Shown here: piece by piece, positions 1 to 5,753 of the stretch
Numbering within the stretch: the stretch's first letter is position 1
Layout of the letters: each line of letters opens with the position of its first letter
Translations under genes and position numbers: made by a program
The notes under the pieces: model-generated
Told to the model about the DNA's origin: nothing
Seen by the model: the letters and a program-made list of their open reading frames with translations, nothing else
The model's database searches: none
From: an uncultured Ruminococcus sp.
GTDB taxonomy: Bacteria; Bacillota; Clostridia; Lachnospirales; Lachnospiraceae
Length of the DNA stretch: 7,789 bases
NCBI GenBank assembly: GCA_934359255.1
Contig: CAKRLG010000041.1
Span: 1-7,789, forward strand
Direction: 5' to 3'

Positions 1-416
1 GCTCTTTCAAGGTCTGCAACCATCTCTCCGACTGCTCCGCATGCATACAGCTCACCAAGCCATTTCGGTGTGTCCGTATTCGCATAATCCGGGGCTTTGA
101 GTTTTTGAACGTTCACCAGAACAACCGGCACATTTAAATCTCTGATTGCAGGAAGCATATTGTAGCTCGTCGCATATGTGAGAAGCTGTAAAATCACCAG
201 ATCCACATCCGCTGCCCTGAATCTGTCTCCCGCTTTCATGGAAAGCTCTTTTGTGGTAACCATTCCTCCATCTACCAGCTCAACGGTATCCGGTATCGTC
301 TTTTTAAAAGCCTCATACTGTGCCTCAAACTCCGGAACGAGTGTCGGAAACTGTGGCAGGTAGGCACCCAGCGCTATGGAAAATACACCAACTTTTGCTT
401 TTGTCTCTACTAACAT
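1..416 (-). CDS. L-fucose/L-arabinose isomerase-superfamily protein, N-terminal part (runs off the left edge)
   Basis: The reading frame is open from an ATG at 414-416 to the window edge, giving 138 codons of the N-terminus. The start is well supported by GAAGGGAG (423-430 on the complement) six bases upstream. The protein opens with KAKVGVFSIALGAYLPQFP, a Rossmann-like beta strand. An ADVDLVILQLLTYATSYNMLP segment, split here as ADVDLVILQ and LLTYATSYN, is followed by the strand NVPVVLVNVQ. This alternation matches the N-terminal domain of the L-arabinose/L-fucose isomerase superfamily (metal-dependent aldose-ketose isomerases), where an equivalent 'ThTFs' loop lies near the active site. The catalytic and metal-binding C-terminal domains lie outside the window, so the substrate cannot be read. 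It sits 54 bases downstream of rhaB with no visible terminator, so the two are probably co-transcribed and the isomerase probably supplies the ketose that the kinase phosphorylates. Superfamily call fairly sure; substrate unknown. Confidence 0.75.
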   Translation of the reverse strand, partial: MLVETKAKVGVFSIALGAYLPQFPTLVPEFEAQYEAFKKTIPDTVELVDGGMVTTKELSMKAGDRFRAADVDLVILQLLTYATSYNMLPAIRDLNVPVVLVNVQKLKAPDYANTDTPKWLGELYACGAVGEMVADLER

Positions 417-470
417 TTGTTTCTCCCTTCTTTTGATAGCATTTTTGTATTTATCGTAACTATTGTTTTA

Positions 471-1877
471 TTAATCCGGACAATATTCTTTTATTTCAAA
501 AGAATCGAAAATACATTGTCTCGCAGTTTTTAAATCGTAAAGATCCTCAGCTGCAATCATCTGTGAAGCTATATTTCCTATCGCAGTGGCTTCACCCGGT
601 CCCGCGTAAACAGTCATTCCTGTTTCCTTTGCGGTAAGTTCATTCAGGTAAGCTGCATTTGAGCCTCCCCCGACTACATGGATATGAGAATACTTCTTTC
701 CTGTCAGCTCCTCGATCTCGTGCGCAGTCCCTGCATAGCACTTTGCCAAACTGTTATAAATAACAGCAGCCACCTCTGCCACCGACCGGGGAATCTGCTG
801 TCCACTCTCACTGCAGGCTTTTTTTACTTCCTCTGTCATATTTTCCGGAGCTAAGAATCTGTCAGCGTTTGCATCTACCACTGACTTTATATCCTCTTTT
901 GCCGCCATCTCGCATATTTTGGCAAAGCTCATATCCTGTGCGATTTCTTTCTTTACCGACTGTATCATCCACAGTCCCATAATATTTTTCAGGTACCGGA
1001 ATCTGTAATCATAACCGCCTTCGTTTGTCAGATTACACTTCCTGCTGCCGGCTGAACAGTCTGCTTCCTTAAGCTCTGTTCCCATAAGTGACCATGTTCC
1101 TGAGCTGATATACAACGCATCCTCCTCCTGCGTTGGAATCGCCATAACAGCGGACGCAGTATCATGAGTCGGTGGAAGAATGACCTTGCAGTTGAATCCC
1201 ACCTTTTCCTGAATGGCATTTGTTAAGTCTCCCAGTTCATATCCCGGACTTTTTATTTCTAAAAACAAATCCTGTGGATATCCAAGCTTCTCTATGAGTT
1301 GATAATCCCAATCCTTTGTCTTTGCATTTATCAACTGGGTGGTGGTTGCATTTGTATATTCCTGAGCCTTCCTTCCGGTTAAAAGAAAATGGAAGTAATC
1401 AGGTATCATAAGCATTGTCTTTGCATTTGCAAACATGTCCTGATTTTGTTTTTTTACAGCCATCAGCTGATAAATGGTATTAAAGCTCTGCTTCTGAATA
1501 CCGGTTCTTGTGTAAAGCTCTGTCTCCGATACAAACCGATACACTGCTTTGTCGATGTCCTTTGTTCTGTCATCCCTGTAGGCAACCGCATCTCCAAGCA
1601 TTTTGTCGTTTTCATCCAGCAGGACAAAGTCCACAGCCCATGTGTCAATTCCCATACTGTAAGGAATTTTTCCCATTTTCAGACACTTTTTCATGCCTGT
1701 AAGGATTTCCTCAAAAAGTCTGTCCACATCCCACACCTTATGACCTGCTTTTTCTGTCATGCCGTTTGGAAAACGGTAAATCTCTTCAAGCACCATCTTT
1801 CCATTTTCCAGGTGTGAAAGCATATGTCTGCCGCTTGAAGCACCAATGTCAACAGCAAGATAATATCTTGTATCCAT
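471..1877 (-). CDS. rhaB: L-rhamnulokinase (FGGY family)
   Basis: This protein phosphorylates L-rhamnulose at O1 with ATP, the second step of cytoplasmic L-rhamnose breakdown, to give the substrate of the rhamnulose-1-phosphate aldolase. It has 468 residues, close to the roughly 490 of the E. coli enzyme. The N-terminal phosphate loop is AVDIGASSGR (8-17), followed by MGIDTWAVDFVLLD (75-88), the sugar-site THDTASAV with the likely catalytic base Asp239, and SSGTWSLMG (258-266). TNEGG (284-288), KNIMGLW (297-303) and the C-terminal ATP-site GGGSNAAYLNE (403-413) and GEATAIGN (428-435) complete the set. The block from THDTAS to MGLW matches RhaB specifically rather than xylulo- or glycerol kinases. 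The ATG at 1875-1877 was chosen over one ten codons upstream because AAAGGA lies eight bases before it. Firmicute L-fuculokinases can resemble RhaB, so fuculokinase activity is the main alternative. Transcribed away from the AraC regulator and towards the isomerase. Confidence 0.9.
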   Translation of the reverse strand: MDTRYYLAVDIGASSGRHMLSHLENGKMVLEEIYRFPNGMTEKAGHKVWDVDRLFEEILTGMKKCLKMGKIPYSMGIDTWAVDFVLLDENDKMLGDAVAYRDDRTKDIDKAVYRFVSETELYTRTGIQKQSFNTIYQLMAVKKQNQDMFANAKTMLMIPDYFHFLLTGRKAQEYTNATTTQLINAKTKDWDYQLIEKLGYPQDLFLEIKSPGYELGDLTNAIQEKVGFNCKVILPPTHDTASAVMAIPTQEEDALYISSGTWSLMGTELKEADCSAGSRKCNLTNEGGYDYRFRYLKNIMGLWMIQSVKKEIAQDMSFAKICEMAAKEDIKSVVDANADRFLAPENMTEEVKKACSESGQQIPRSVAEVAAVIYNSLAKCYAGTAHEIEELTGKKYSHIHVVGGGSNAAYLNELTAKETGMTVYAGPGEATAIGNIASQMIAAEDLYDLKTARQCIFDSFEIKEYCPD

Positions 1878-1914
1878 ATGTGAATTCCTTTCTTTTTTTG
1901 TTCTCAACGGGTCT

Positions 1915-1963
1915 GAACAGTTACCCTTTTTCTATACTCAATATAGCAAAAATAAGGACAGTT
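1915..1963 (-). promoter_or_regulatory. Probable activator-dependent promoter region of rhaB
   Basis: On the complement, TATAGA (1931-1936) or TATATT (1940-1945) could serve as a -10 element. Nothing resembling TTGACA lies 16-18 bases upstream of either. The -35 position falls inside the left arm of the inverted repeat at 1949-2002. The octamers gaacagtt (1915-1922) and ggacagtt (1956-1963) form a near-direct repeat 41 bases apart, about four helical turns. A missing -35 beside an AraC-family gene fits an activator-dependent promoter. This is inference; the exact -10 is not settled. Confidence 0.3.
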
Positions 1964-2002
1964 TTTTAGAACCTCATTCGTTCAAAAAACTGTCCTTATT
2001 TT
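1949..2002 (-). terminator. Long hairpin terminator after the AraC-family gene
   Basis: A perfect 19-base inverted repeat has arms at 1949-1967 (AAAATAAGGACAGTTTTTT) and 1984-2002. After a one-base bulge (1968) the stem continues with gaac (1969-1972) and gttc (1980-1983), leaving a 7-base loop. On the complement the stem is followed by a run of five U, with the arm's own A/T ends giving A-tract/U-tract symmetry. It begins six bases beyond the AraC stop codon, so it is well placed as a rho-independent terminator for that gene. It also covers the -35 region of rhaB, so it may have a second role as an operator. Confidence 0.75.
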
Positions 2003-2007
2003 CCATT

Positions 2008-2985
2008 TTATCGTTTTTTGTCTTTTCTGTTTTCTTTTCGGTATTTGTGCGGTGTCATTCCGTAACGTTTCTTAAATTGCCTGAAAAAATAGCTTTGATT
2101 CTCGTATCCTACATCAAGGGCTATTTCTTCAATCGAAAGCTTTGTATCACAGAGCAGATGAACTGCCATCTGAAATCTTTTTCTTTGCAGAAGCTCCTGA
2201 AAATTGTATCCGGTTTTTTGCTTTATCAGTTTGCTTAATGCGGTCATGGACTGATGCGTATCCTCTGCGATTCTCGTCAGACTGGCATTTTTACAATCGC
2301 TGTTTATATATCCGAGCACCGCCTGGACTACTGTCTCTTTATAGTCCATAGAAGAGTTGTAGCTCAGATTTTCCAGATGATTCAGAAGATGCAAAAATAC
2401 AATTCCCATGGAATATTGGTTTATGATATCTTCGTTCGCATATCCGTGCAGCATGGATTCCACCATATTTTCCATAAGATTTTCAACCTGCTCATTTTCC
2501 TGCAGTCGAAACAGAAGATAATGTGAAACCGGATCCTTTTGTCTGAATACACTTGTCACAAACCGGGCAAGAACATTCTCCTCACCAAGCATAGATAAAG
2601 GTATCTCAAAAAATTCAGGCAGTGCGATAAAATTGATACCTATATCCTGATAATCCGCTCTTTTTATCGAATGTACAACCTGCTGATTCAGCATCAGAAC
2701 ATCACCCTTATGAAGCACTAATTCCTTTCCCTCTATGCAATGCGTAATACTGCCCTGCGCCACATACATAATCTCCACATAATTGTGTCTGTGTTCCGGG
2801 AAATCGACAAAGCGGCTATGGGGACGTACCGTAATAAGTTGTCCTCTTCCAAGCAACAGCTCCCTGTCTATTTCCCCTATCTTTTCCTTTGCATACAATT
2901 GTTTTTCAATGTCACCCTGGCCATCCAGATATTTCTGTTCTTCTTCGGATACCCTCATCAGTTCATCTAACAGCTTCTGTTTCAT
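2008..2985 (-). CDS. AraC-family transcriptional regulator with cupin sensor domain
   Basis: A 325-residue cytoplasmic DNA-binding protein. An N-terminal helical stretch is followed by a cupin/AraC ligand-binding barrel (about 48-115) with the histidine-rich HRHNYVEIMYV motif (65-75), the turn HKGDVLML (92-99) and His105. A helical linker follows. The C-terminal AraC DNA-binding domain (about 227-318) has a first helix-turn-helix around ASLTRIAEDTHQS (234-246) and a second around IEEIALDVGYENQSYFFRQF (285-304). The typical end YGMTPHKYRK (308-317) follows. The start has AAGGA seven bases upstream (2993-2997 on the complement). The gene precedes rhaB on the same strand, with a terminator between them, so it most likely activates the rhaB/isomerase promoter in response to a sugar or its phosphate. 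It lies only 55 bases after the sedoheptulokinase-like gene with no terminator visible, so read-through from that transcript is possible. Family call certain; effector unknown. Confidence 0.93.
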   Translation of the reverse strand: MKQKLLDELMRVSEEEQKYLDGQGDIEKQLYAKEKIGEIDRELLLGRGQLITVRPHSRFVDFPEHRHNYVEIMYVAQGSITHCIEGKELVLHKGDVLMLNQQVVHSIKRADYQDIGINFIALPEFFEIPLSMLGEENVLARFVTSVFRQKDPVSHYLLFRLQENEQVENLMENMVESMLHGYANEDIINQYSMGIVFLHLLNHLENLSYNSSMDYKETVVQAVLGYINSDCKNASLTRIAEDTHQSMTALSKLIKQKTGYNFQELLQRKRFQMAVHLLCDTKLSIEEIALDVGYENQSYFFRQFKKRYGMTPHKYRKENRKDKKR

Positions 2986-3040
2986 GTAGTGTTCCTTATT
3001 GAATCTTACACTTCTTTTTATAGCATGGGATTCGTTTCAA

Positions 3041-4378
3041 TTATTCATCCTGCAGCATACTGCTCAATGCCGCCCCGGTTGCCGCTTCTTCTTCACATTC
3101 TGCCAGCACCAGTTTTACACCAAACATTTCTTCTGCGATCTCACAGAGAACCGGGTTCTTTCGCAATCCGTTTCCGGATCCGATCATGCGTTTTATCTGT
3201 ATTCCGGTTCCGTTCTGAATCGTCTGATACCTCTGATAGAGTTCCCTGCTCATTCCCTCGAGAGTCCCGTAAACAAACGCTGCCGGTGTGAAATTGTCCG
3301 CACTGAGATTGGTGATACTTCCGCTTTGTTCCGGATGTACCCTGGTTCCGTCAAATGTTGTTTCGATCTGAAGTTTCTGTTTTGTCTCTTTCCCGGCACT
3401 GGATGCCTTTCCGTCTCTTGCCAGTTTCTCCAGGATTTGATACAGCGGTCTCTCCTGTCCGGTTGCTTCTTTCACAAATTCTCTGAAGAATTTTTCCAGC
3501 AGCGCATATGCTTTTCCTCCACACAGTGAAGATCCTGCAAGCAGGTAAGCACCATGTAAGAAAGGTCTTGCTTCGATTCCCTCCGCTGTAAAATACTGGT
3601 CTGAAAGCACTGAAATCTGTCCGCCGGTTCCCATATTTACCAGCAATGTATTATTCTCATTTCCTGCTGCTCCGAGAAAACTTGCCTGATTATCGCCGAT
3701 CGCTGTGGTCACGATTCGTTCTCTGTAACTTCCCAGTGCTTCGATTCCGGTGCAGACTTGCGGAAGCCACTGTTCTTCCACGCCCATTTTGTAAAGTTCT
3801 TCTGTCATGAAAGCATTTTTCTGTACGTTAAAGAATCCGAAACTTGCCCCATTGCTTGCATGCACCATTGCTTTTTTTCTTCCTGTCAGCTGCATCCCGA
3901 AGTAATCCATGATCGTACAGAAACTCACTGCCGTATCCGGGATCAGATGATGTCTCATATTATAAATATGCGTGACTATTCCATAGCCGGAAGCCACCTG
4001 CACGTTACATGTCTGCTGAATCTCTTTTATCAGGGAATCGTTATTCTCCTCACAGAGACTTCCTCTCGCATCCTGCCAGGTATACAGCGGACTAACGCAG
4101 GTTCCTTCTTTGTCGATATAGACGATCCCATGCATCTGCCCGGTAAGTCCGATTTTTTCCACTTCCGGATATTCGTCCAGAAAATCATCCAGCATCTGTC
4201 TGCTCTTCTTTACAATCTTTTCTGCATCCTGGATCCTTTCCCAGTCCTTTGTCGTTGTAAGAAAGCTCCCGTTTTCTATTGTTTTTGCTTTAAGGATCCG
4301 GGGTTTTTGTGTTCCGTTTTTTTCCAGAACCACACCGCTTATGGTTGTTGTTCCGATATCAATTCCTATTGTTTGCAT
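3041..4378 (-). CDS. Sedoheptulokinase-like FGGY carbohydrate kinase
   Basis: A 445-residue FGGY kinase, predicted to phosphorylate a ketose (probably sedoheptulose, to sedoheptulose 7-phosphate) with ATP in the cytoplasm and so feed the pentose phosphate pathway. The phosphate loop is GIDIGTTT (5-12). LTGQMHGIVY (78-87), LYTWQDAR (98-105), ASGYGIVT (129-136) and ASNGASFGFFN (174-184) follow, a series that parallels the sedoheptulokinase (SHPK/CARKL) subgroup more closely than xylulokinase. GDNQASFLGA (228-237) holds the likely catalytic Asp229. NMGTGGQISV (248-257), IGSGNGLRKNPVL (399-411) and EAATGAAL (431-438) form the ATP half. The ATG is preceded by AGAGGA with six bases spacing. It starts 19 bases after the NUDIX gene and probably shares its transcript. 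Specificity within FGGY kinases is hard to judge from motifs, so xylulose or another ketose remains possible. No aldolase, transporter or transketolase lies nearby in the window. Confidence 0.82.
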   Translation of the reverse strand: MQTIGIDIGTTTISGVVLEKNGTQKPRILKAKTIENGSFLTTTKDWERIQDAEKIVKKSRQMLDDFLDEYPEVEKIGLTGQMHGIVYIDKEGTCVSPLYTWQDARGSLCEENNDSLIKEIQQTCNVQVASGYGIVTHIYNMRHHLIPDTAVSFCTIMDYFGMQLTGRKKAMVHASNGASFGFFNVQKNAFMTEELYKMGVEEQWLPQVCTGIEALGSYRERIVTTAIGDNQASFLGAAGNENNTLLVNMGTGGQISVLSDQYFTAEGIEARPFLHGAYLLAGSSLCGGKAYALLEKFFREFVKEATGQERPLYQILEKLARDGKASSAGKETKQKLQIETTFDGTRVHPEQSGSITNLSADNFTPAAFVYGTLEGMSRELYQRYQTIQNGTGIQIKRMIGSGNGLRKNPVLCEIAEEMFGVKLVLAECEEEAATGAALSSMLQDE

Positions 4379-4397
4379 AAATCTTCCTCTCTATCTT

Positions 4398-4859
4398 TTA
4401 GTACAAATGAGTTTTCTTCTCCACAAGTTTATCGCCTTCATATCTTAATTTCAGCGAGAAAAATCTTTCTTCCCCGGAAAGAAGCATTTCCAAAAATACC
4501 CTGTCGCCCTCCCAGGTCGGAAGTTCCGGTACAACTGTTTTATCTACCCAGCAAAGTTCTCCCTCATCACATTCGATCAGTTCCCCTGTGTATCCATCCG
4601 CTGTGAACACGCACATCAGTTCCGCTTCGCAGGTATCGCTGATAAATGTCACCACACCACGGAACCGATACGAGGTAAGTGTAAGCCCGGTCTCTTCCTT
4701 CACCTCACGCACCAGACATTCCTCCGGGCTTTCCTGATATTCCACATGACCGCCGACACCGATCCATTTTCCCTCGTTGATGTCATTCTTCTTTTTTACT
4801 CTGTGAAGCATCAGGTATTTGCCTTCGTTTTCTATGTAACATAACGTTGTCGTTGTCAT
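4398..4859 (-). CDS. NUDIX hydrolase, MutT/8-oxo-dGTP diphosphatase-like
   Basis: A 153-residue cytoplasmic hydrolase that splits a nucleoside diphosphate linked to another moiety, most plausibly oxidised dGTP in nucleotide-pool cleaning. The complete Nudix box is present: Gly37, five residues, Glu43, seven residues, then REVKEETGL (51-59). The paired glutamates of the REVKEE core are the magnesium ligands. KWIGVGGHVE (31-40) before the box and the strand RGVVTFIS (67-74) after it fit the MutT-like subgroup found in Firmicutes. The length is normal for a one-domain NUDIX protein. The ATG has GGGAG (4869-4873 on the complement) about eight bases upstream. It lies 44 bases after the esterase gene and 19 before the kinase gene, all on one strand, suggesting one transcript. 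Family call certain; substrate inferred from similarity only, and an ADP-sugar or other nucleotide is possible. Confidence 0.93.
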   Translation of the reverse strand: MTTTTLCYIENEGKYLMLHRVKKKNDINEGKWIGVGGHVEYQESPEECLVREVKEETGLTLTSYRFRGVVTFISDTCEAELMCVFTADGYTGELIECDEGELCWVDKTVVPELPTWEGDRVFLEMLLSGEERFFSLKLRYEGDKLVEKKTHLY

Positions 4860-4903
4860 TTTCTCATTCTCCCGTATTTTTCCATTCCATATTTTAAAGT
4901 ATA

Positions 4904-5563
4904 CTAGAGCATGTCTGAAAAATCATTTTCGCAATCTGCAAGTTCTTCCAGCACCCACGCGAAGGCCCGGGCGGTCCTCATATCCGGTTCTTTAAAATGG
5001 CCTCCGTGATTCCATTCCAGTGTACACGGTATTCCTTCTTCTTTCAGCCAGGTAAACGTCTCTCTGATGCAGTTTCCCACCTGCGCCATCACCGGATTCC
5101 TTGTTTTTTCTTCTTTATCGCCAAGACTCAGGTAAATACAGTCACTTCCTACCCGCCGGCTCTTCATATCTTCCAGGAATCCCGGAAACCAGACCGAGGG
5201 AGATGTTGCTGCGACACCTTTGAAGCGATCTGTCTGCATGGCTGCCCACAGGGCAAATACTCCTGCCATCGAATATCCACCGATACAGTATTTGCGGTCG
5301 TTATCCGTACACAATTGCAATACTTCTTCCAGTGTATTTTCCGCACCGTCTCCAAAATCTTCCGTTCCAAATACAGCCGGAGCATTCCATGGTGAAAGAT
5401 CGTGATTCCAGTTTTCCACTTTTACTGCCACAAACGCAAACTCCTGATCCGTCAGTCTGTGGATCTCCCGGATCTCGTTTTCTATTCCCGGCAGATCATG
5501 ATCTCCCACCATCTGGAGCAAAGTGATCGGTGAATGACTGTTCCCATAATTATATGTAATCAT
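4904..5563 (-). CDS. Putative esterase, alpha/beta-hydrolase fold
   Basis: A predicted cytoplasmic serine hydrolase of 219 residues with no signal peptide or membrane segment. The nucleophile elbow is GGYSMAG (95-101), with Ser98 following the G-x-S-x-G pattern. The strand DCIYLSLGDKEEKTRN (141-156) carries the likely acid Asp149, and NHGGHF (185-190) supplies the catalytic histidine, His186 or His189. The order Ser-Asp-His and the length fit small bacterial esterases of the esterase D/Fes-like group. The frame can extend four codons to a GTG at 5573-5575, but the ATG at 5561-5563 is preferred because GGGA lies about six bases before it and the protein then begins MITYNYG, a natural first strand. 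It is the first gene after the near-consensus minus-strand promoter, heading the esterase-NUDIX-kinase set. The substrate cannot be read; deacetylation of a sugar or hydrolysis of a small ester are both possible. Confidence 0.82.
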   Translation of the reverse strand: MITYNYGNSHSPITLLQMVGDHDLPGIENEIREIHRLTDQEFAFVAVKVENWNHDLSPWNAPAVFGTEDFGDGAENTLEEVLQLCTDNDRKYCIGGYSMAGVFALWAAMQTDRFKGVAATSPSVWFPGFLEDMKSRRVGSDCIYLSLGDKEEKTRNPVMAQVGNCIRETFTWLKEEGIPCTLEWNHGGHFKEPDMRTARAFAWVLEELADCENDFSDML

Positions 5564-5606
5564 TGCTCTTCCCACACCTCATTTTCCTGTCTTTCGTATT
5601 GTTTTC

Positions 5607-5635
5607 ATTATACCGTTTTCGTTTCCGGTTTTCAA
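5607..5635 (-). promoter_or_regulatory. Sigma-A type promoter of the esterase-NUDIX-kinase transcript
   Basis: On the complement, TTGAAA (5630-5635) and a perfect TATAAT (5607-5612) are separated by exactly 17 bases (5613-5629). This is a near-consensus vegetative promoter about 40 bases before the esterase start. No other convincing promoter was found between the esterase, NUDIX and kinase genes. Confidence 0.8.
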
Positions 5636-5665
5636 TGCAAAATATTATGAACTTTTTCTTTTTTC

Positions 5666-5694
5666 TTGAATCTTACAATAAATAGTGGTATAAT
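5666..5694 (+). promoter_or_regulatory. Sigma-A type promoter with extended -10 for the MATE exporter
   Basis: TTGAAT (5666-5671) and TATAAT (5689-5694) are separated by 17 bases, and TGG directly before the -10 provides an extended TGn element. Transcription should begin near 5701, leaving a leader of about 53 bases. The -35 box lies only 30 bases from that of the divergent esterase promoter. Confidence 0.82.
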
Positions 5695-5702
5695 ATATTG
5701 TT

Positions 5703-5718
5703 AGCGCTTTTTTGCGCT
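5703..5718 (+). promoter_or_regulatory. Small hairpin at the very 5' end of the MATE leader
   Basis: The arms agcgc (5703-5707) and gcgct (5714-5718) enclose a loop of six T. It starts two or three bases after the predicted transcription start. Such a position suits a 5'-stabilising stem or a repressor half-site pair; it is too short to be a riboswitch. The stem does not cover the ribosome binding site at 5745-5750. Confidence 0.35.
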
Positions 5719-5753
5719 GCGAAGCCAAACATATCATACAGATTGGAGGACCT

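Noticed and set aside
1389..1817. Plus-strand open frame of 142 codons
   Set aside because: Antisense to rhaB, whose motifs run through the whole stretch; no domain pattern.
1899..1919. Inverted repeat tgttc / gaaca in the rhaB leader
   Set aside because: Only five bases per arm with an 11-base asymmetric spacer; too weak to call an operator on its own.
2999..3529. Plus-strand open frame of 176 codons
   Set aside because: Antisense to the C-terminal half of the kinase gene, with low-complexity Cys/Phe/Ser composition and no ribosome binding site of note.
3758..4606. Plus-strand open frame of 282 codons
   Set aside because: It lies antisense over the kinase and NUDIX genes, which have intact family motifs. 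Its translation is rich in Cys, His and Phe with no domain pattern, as expected of an antisense shadow.
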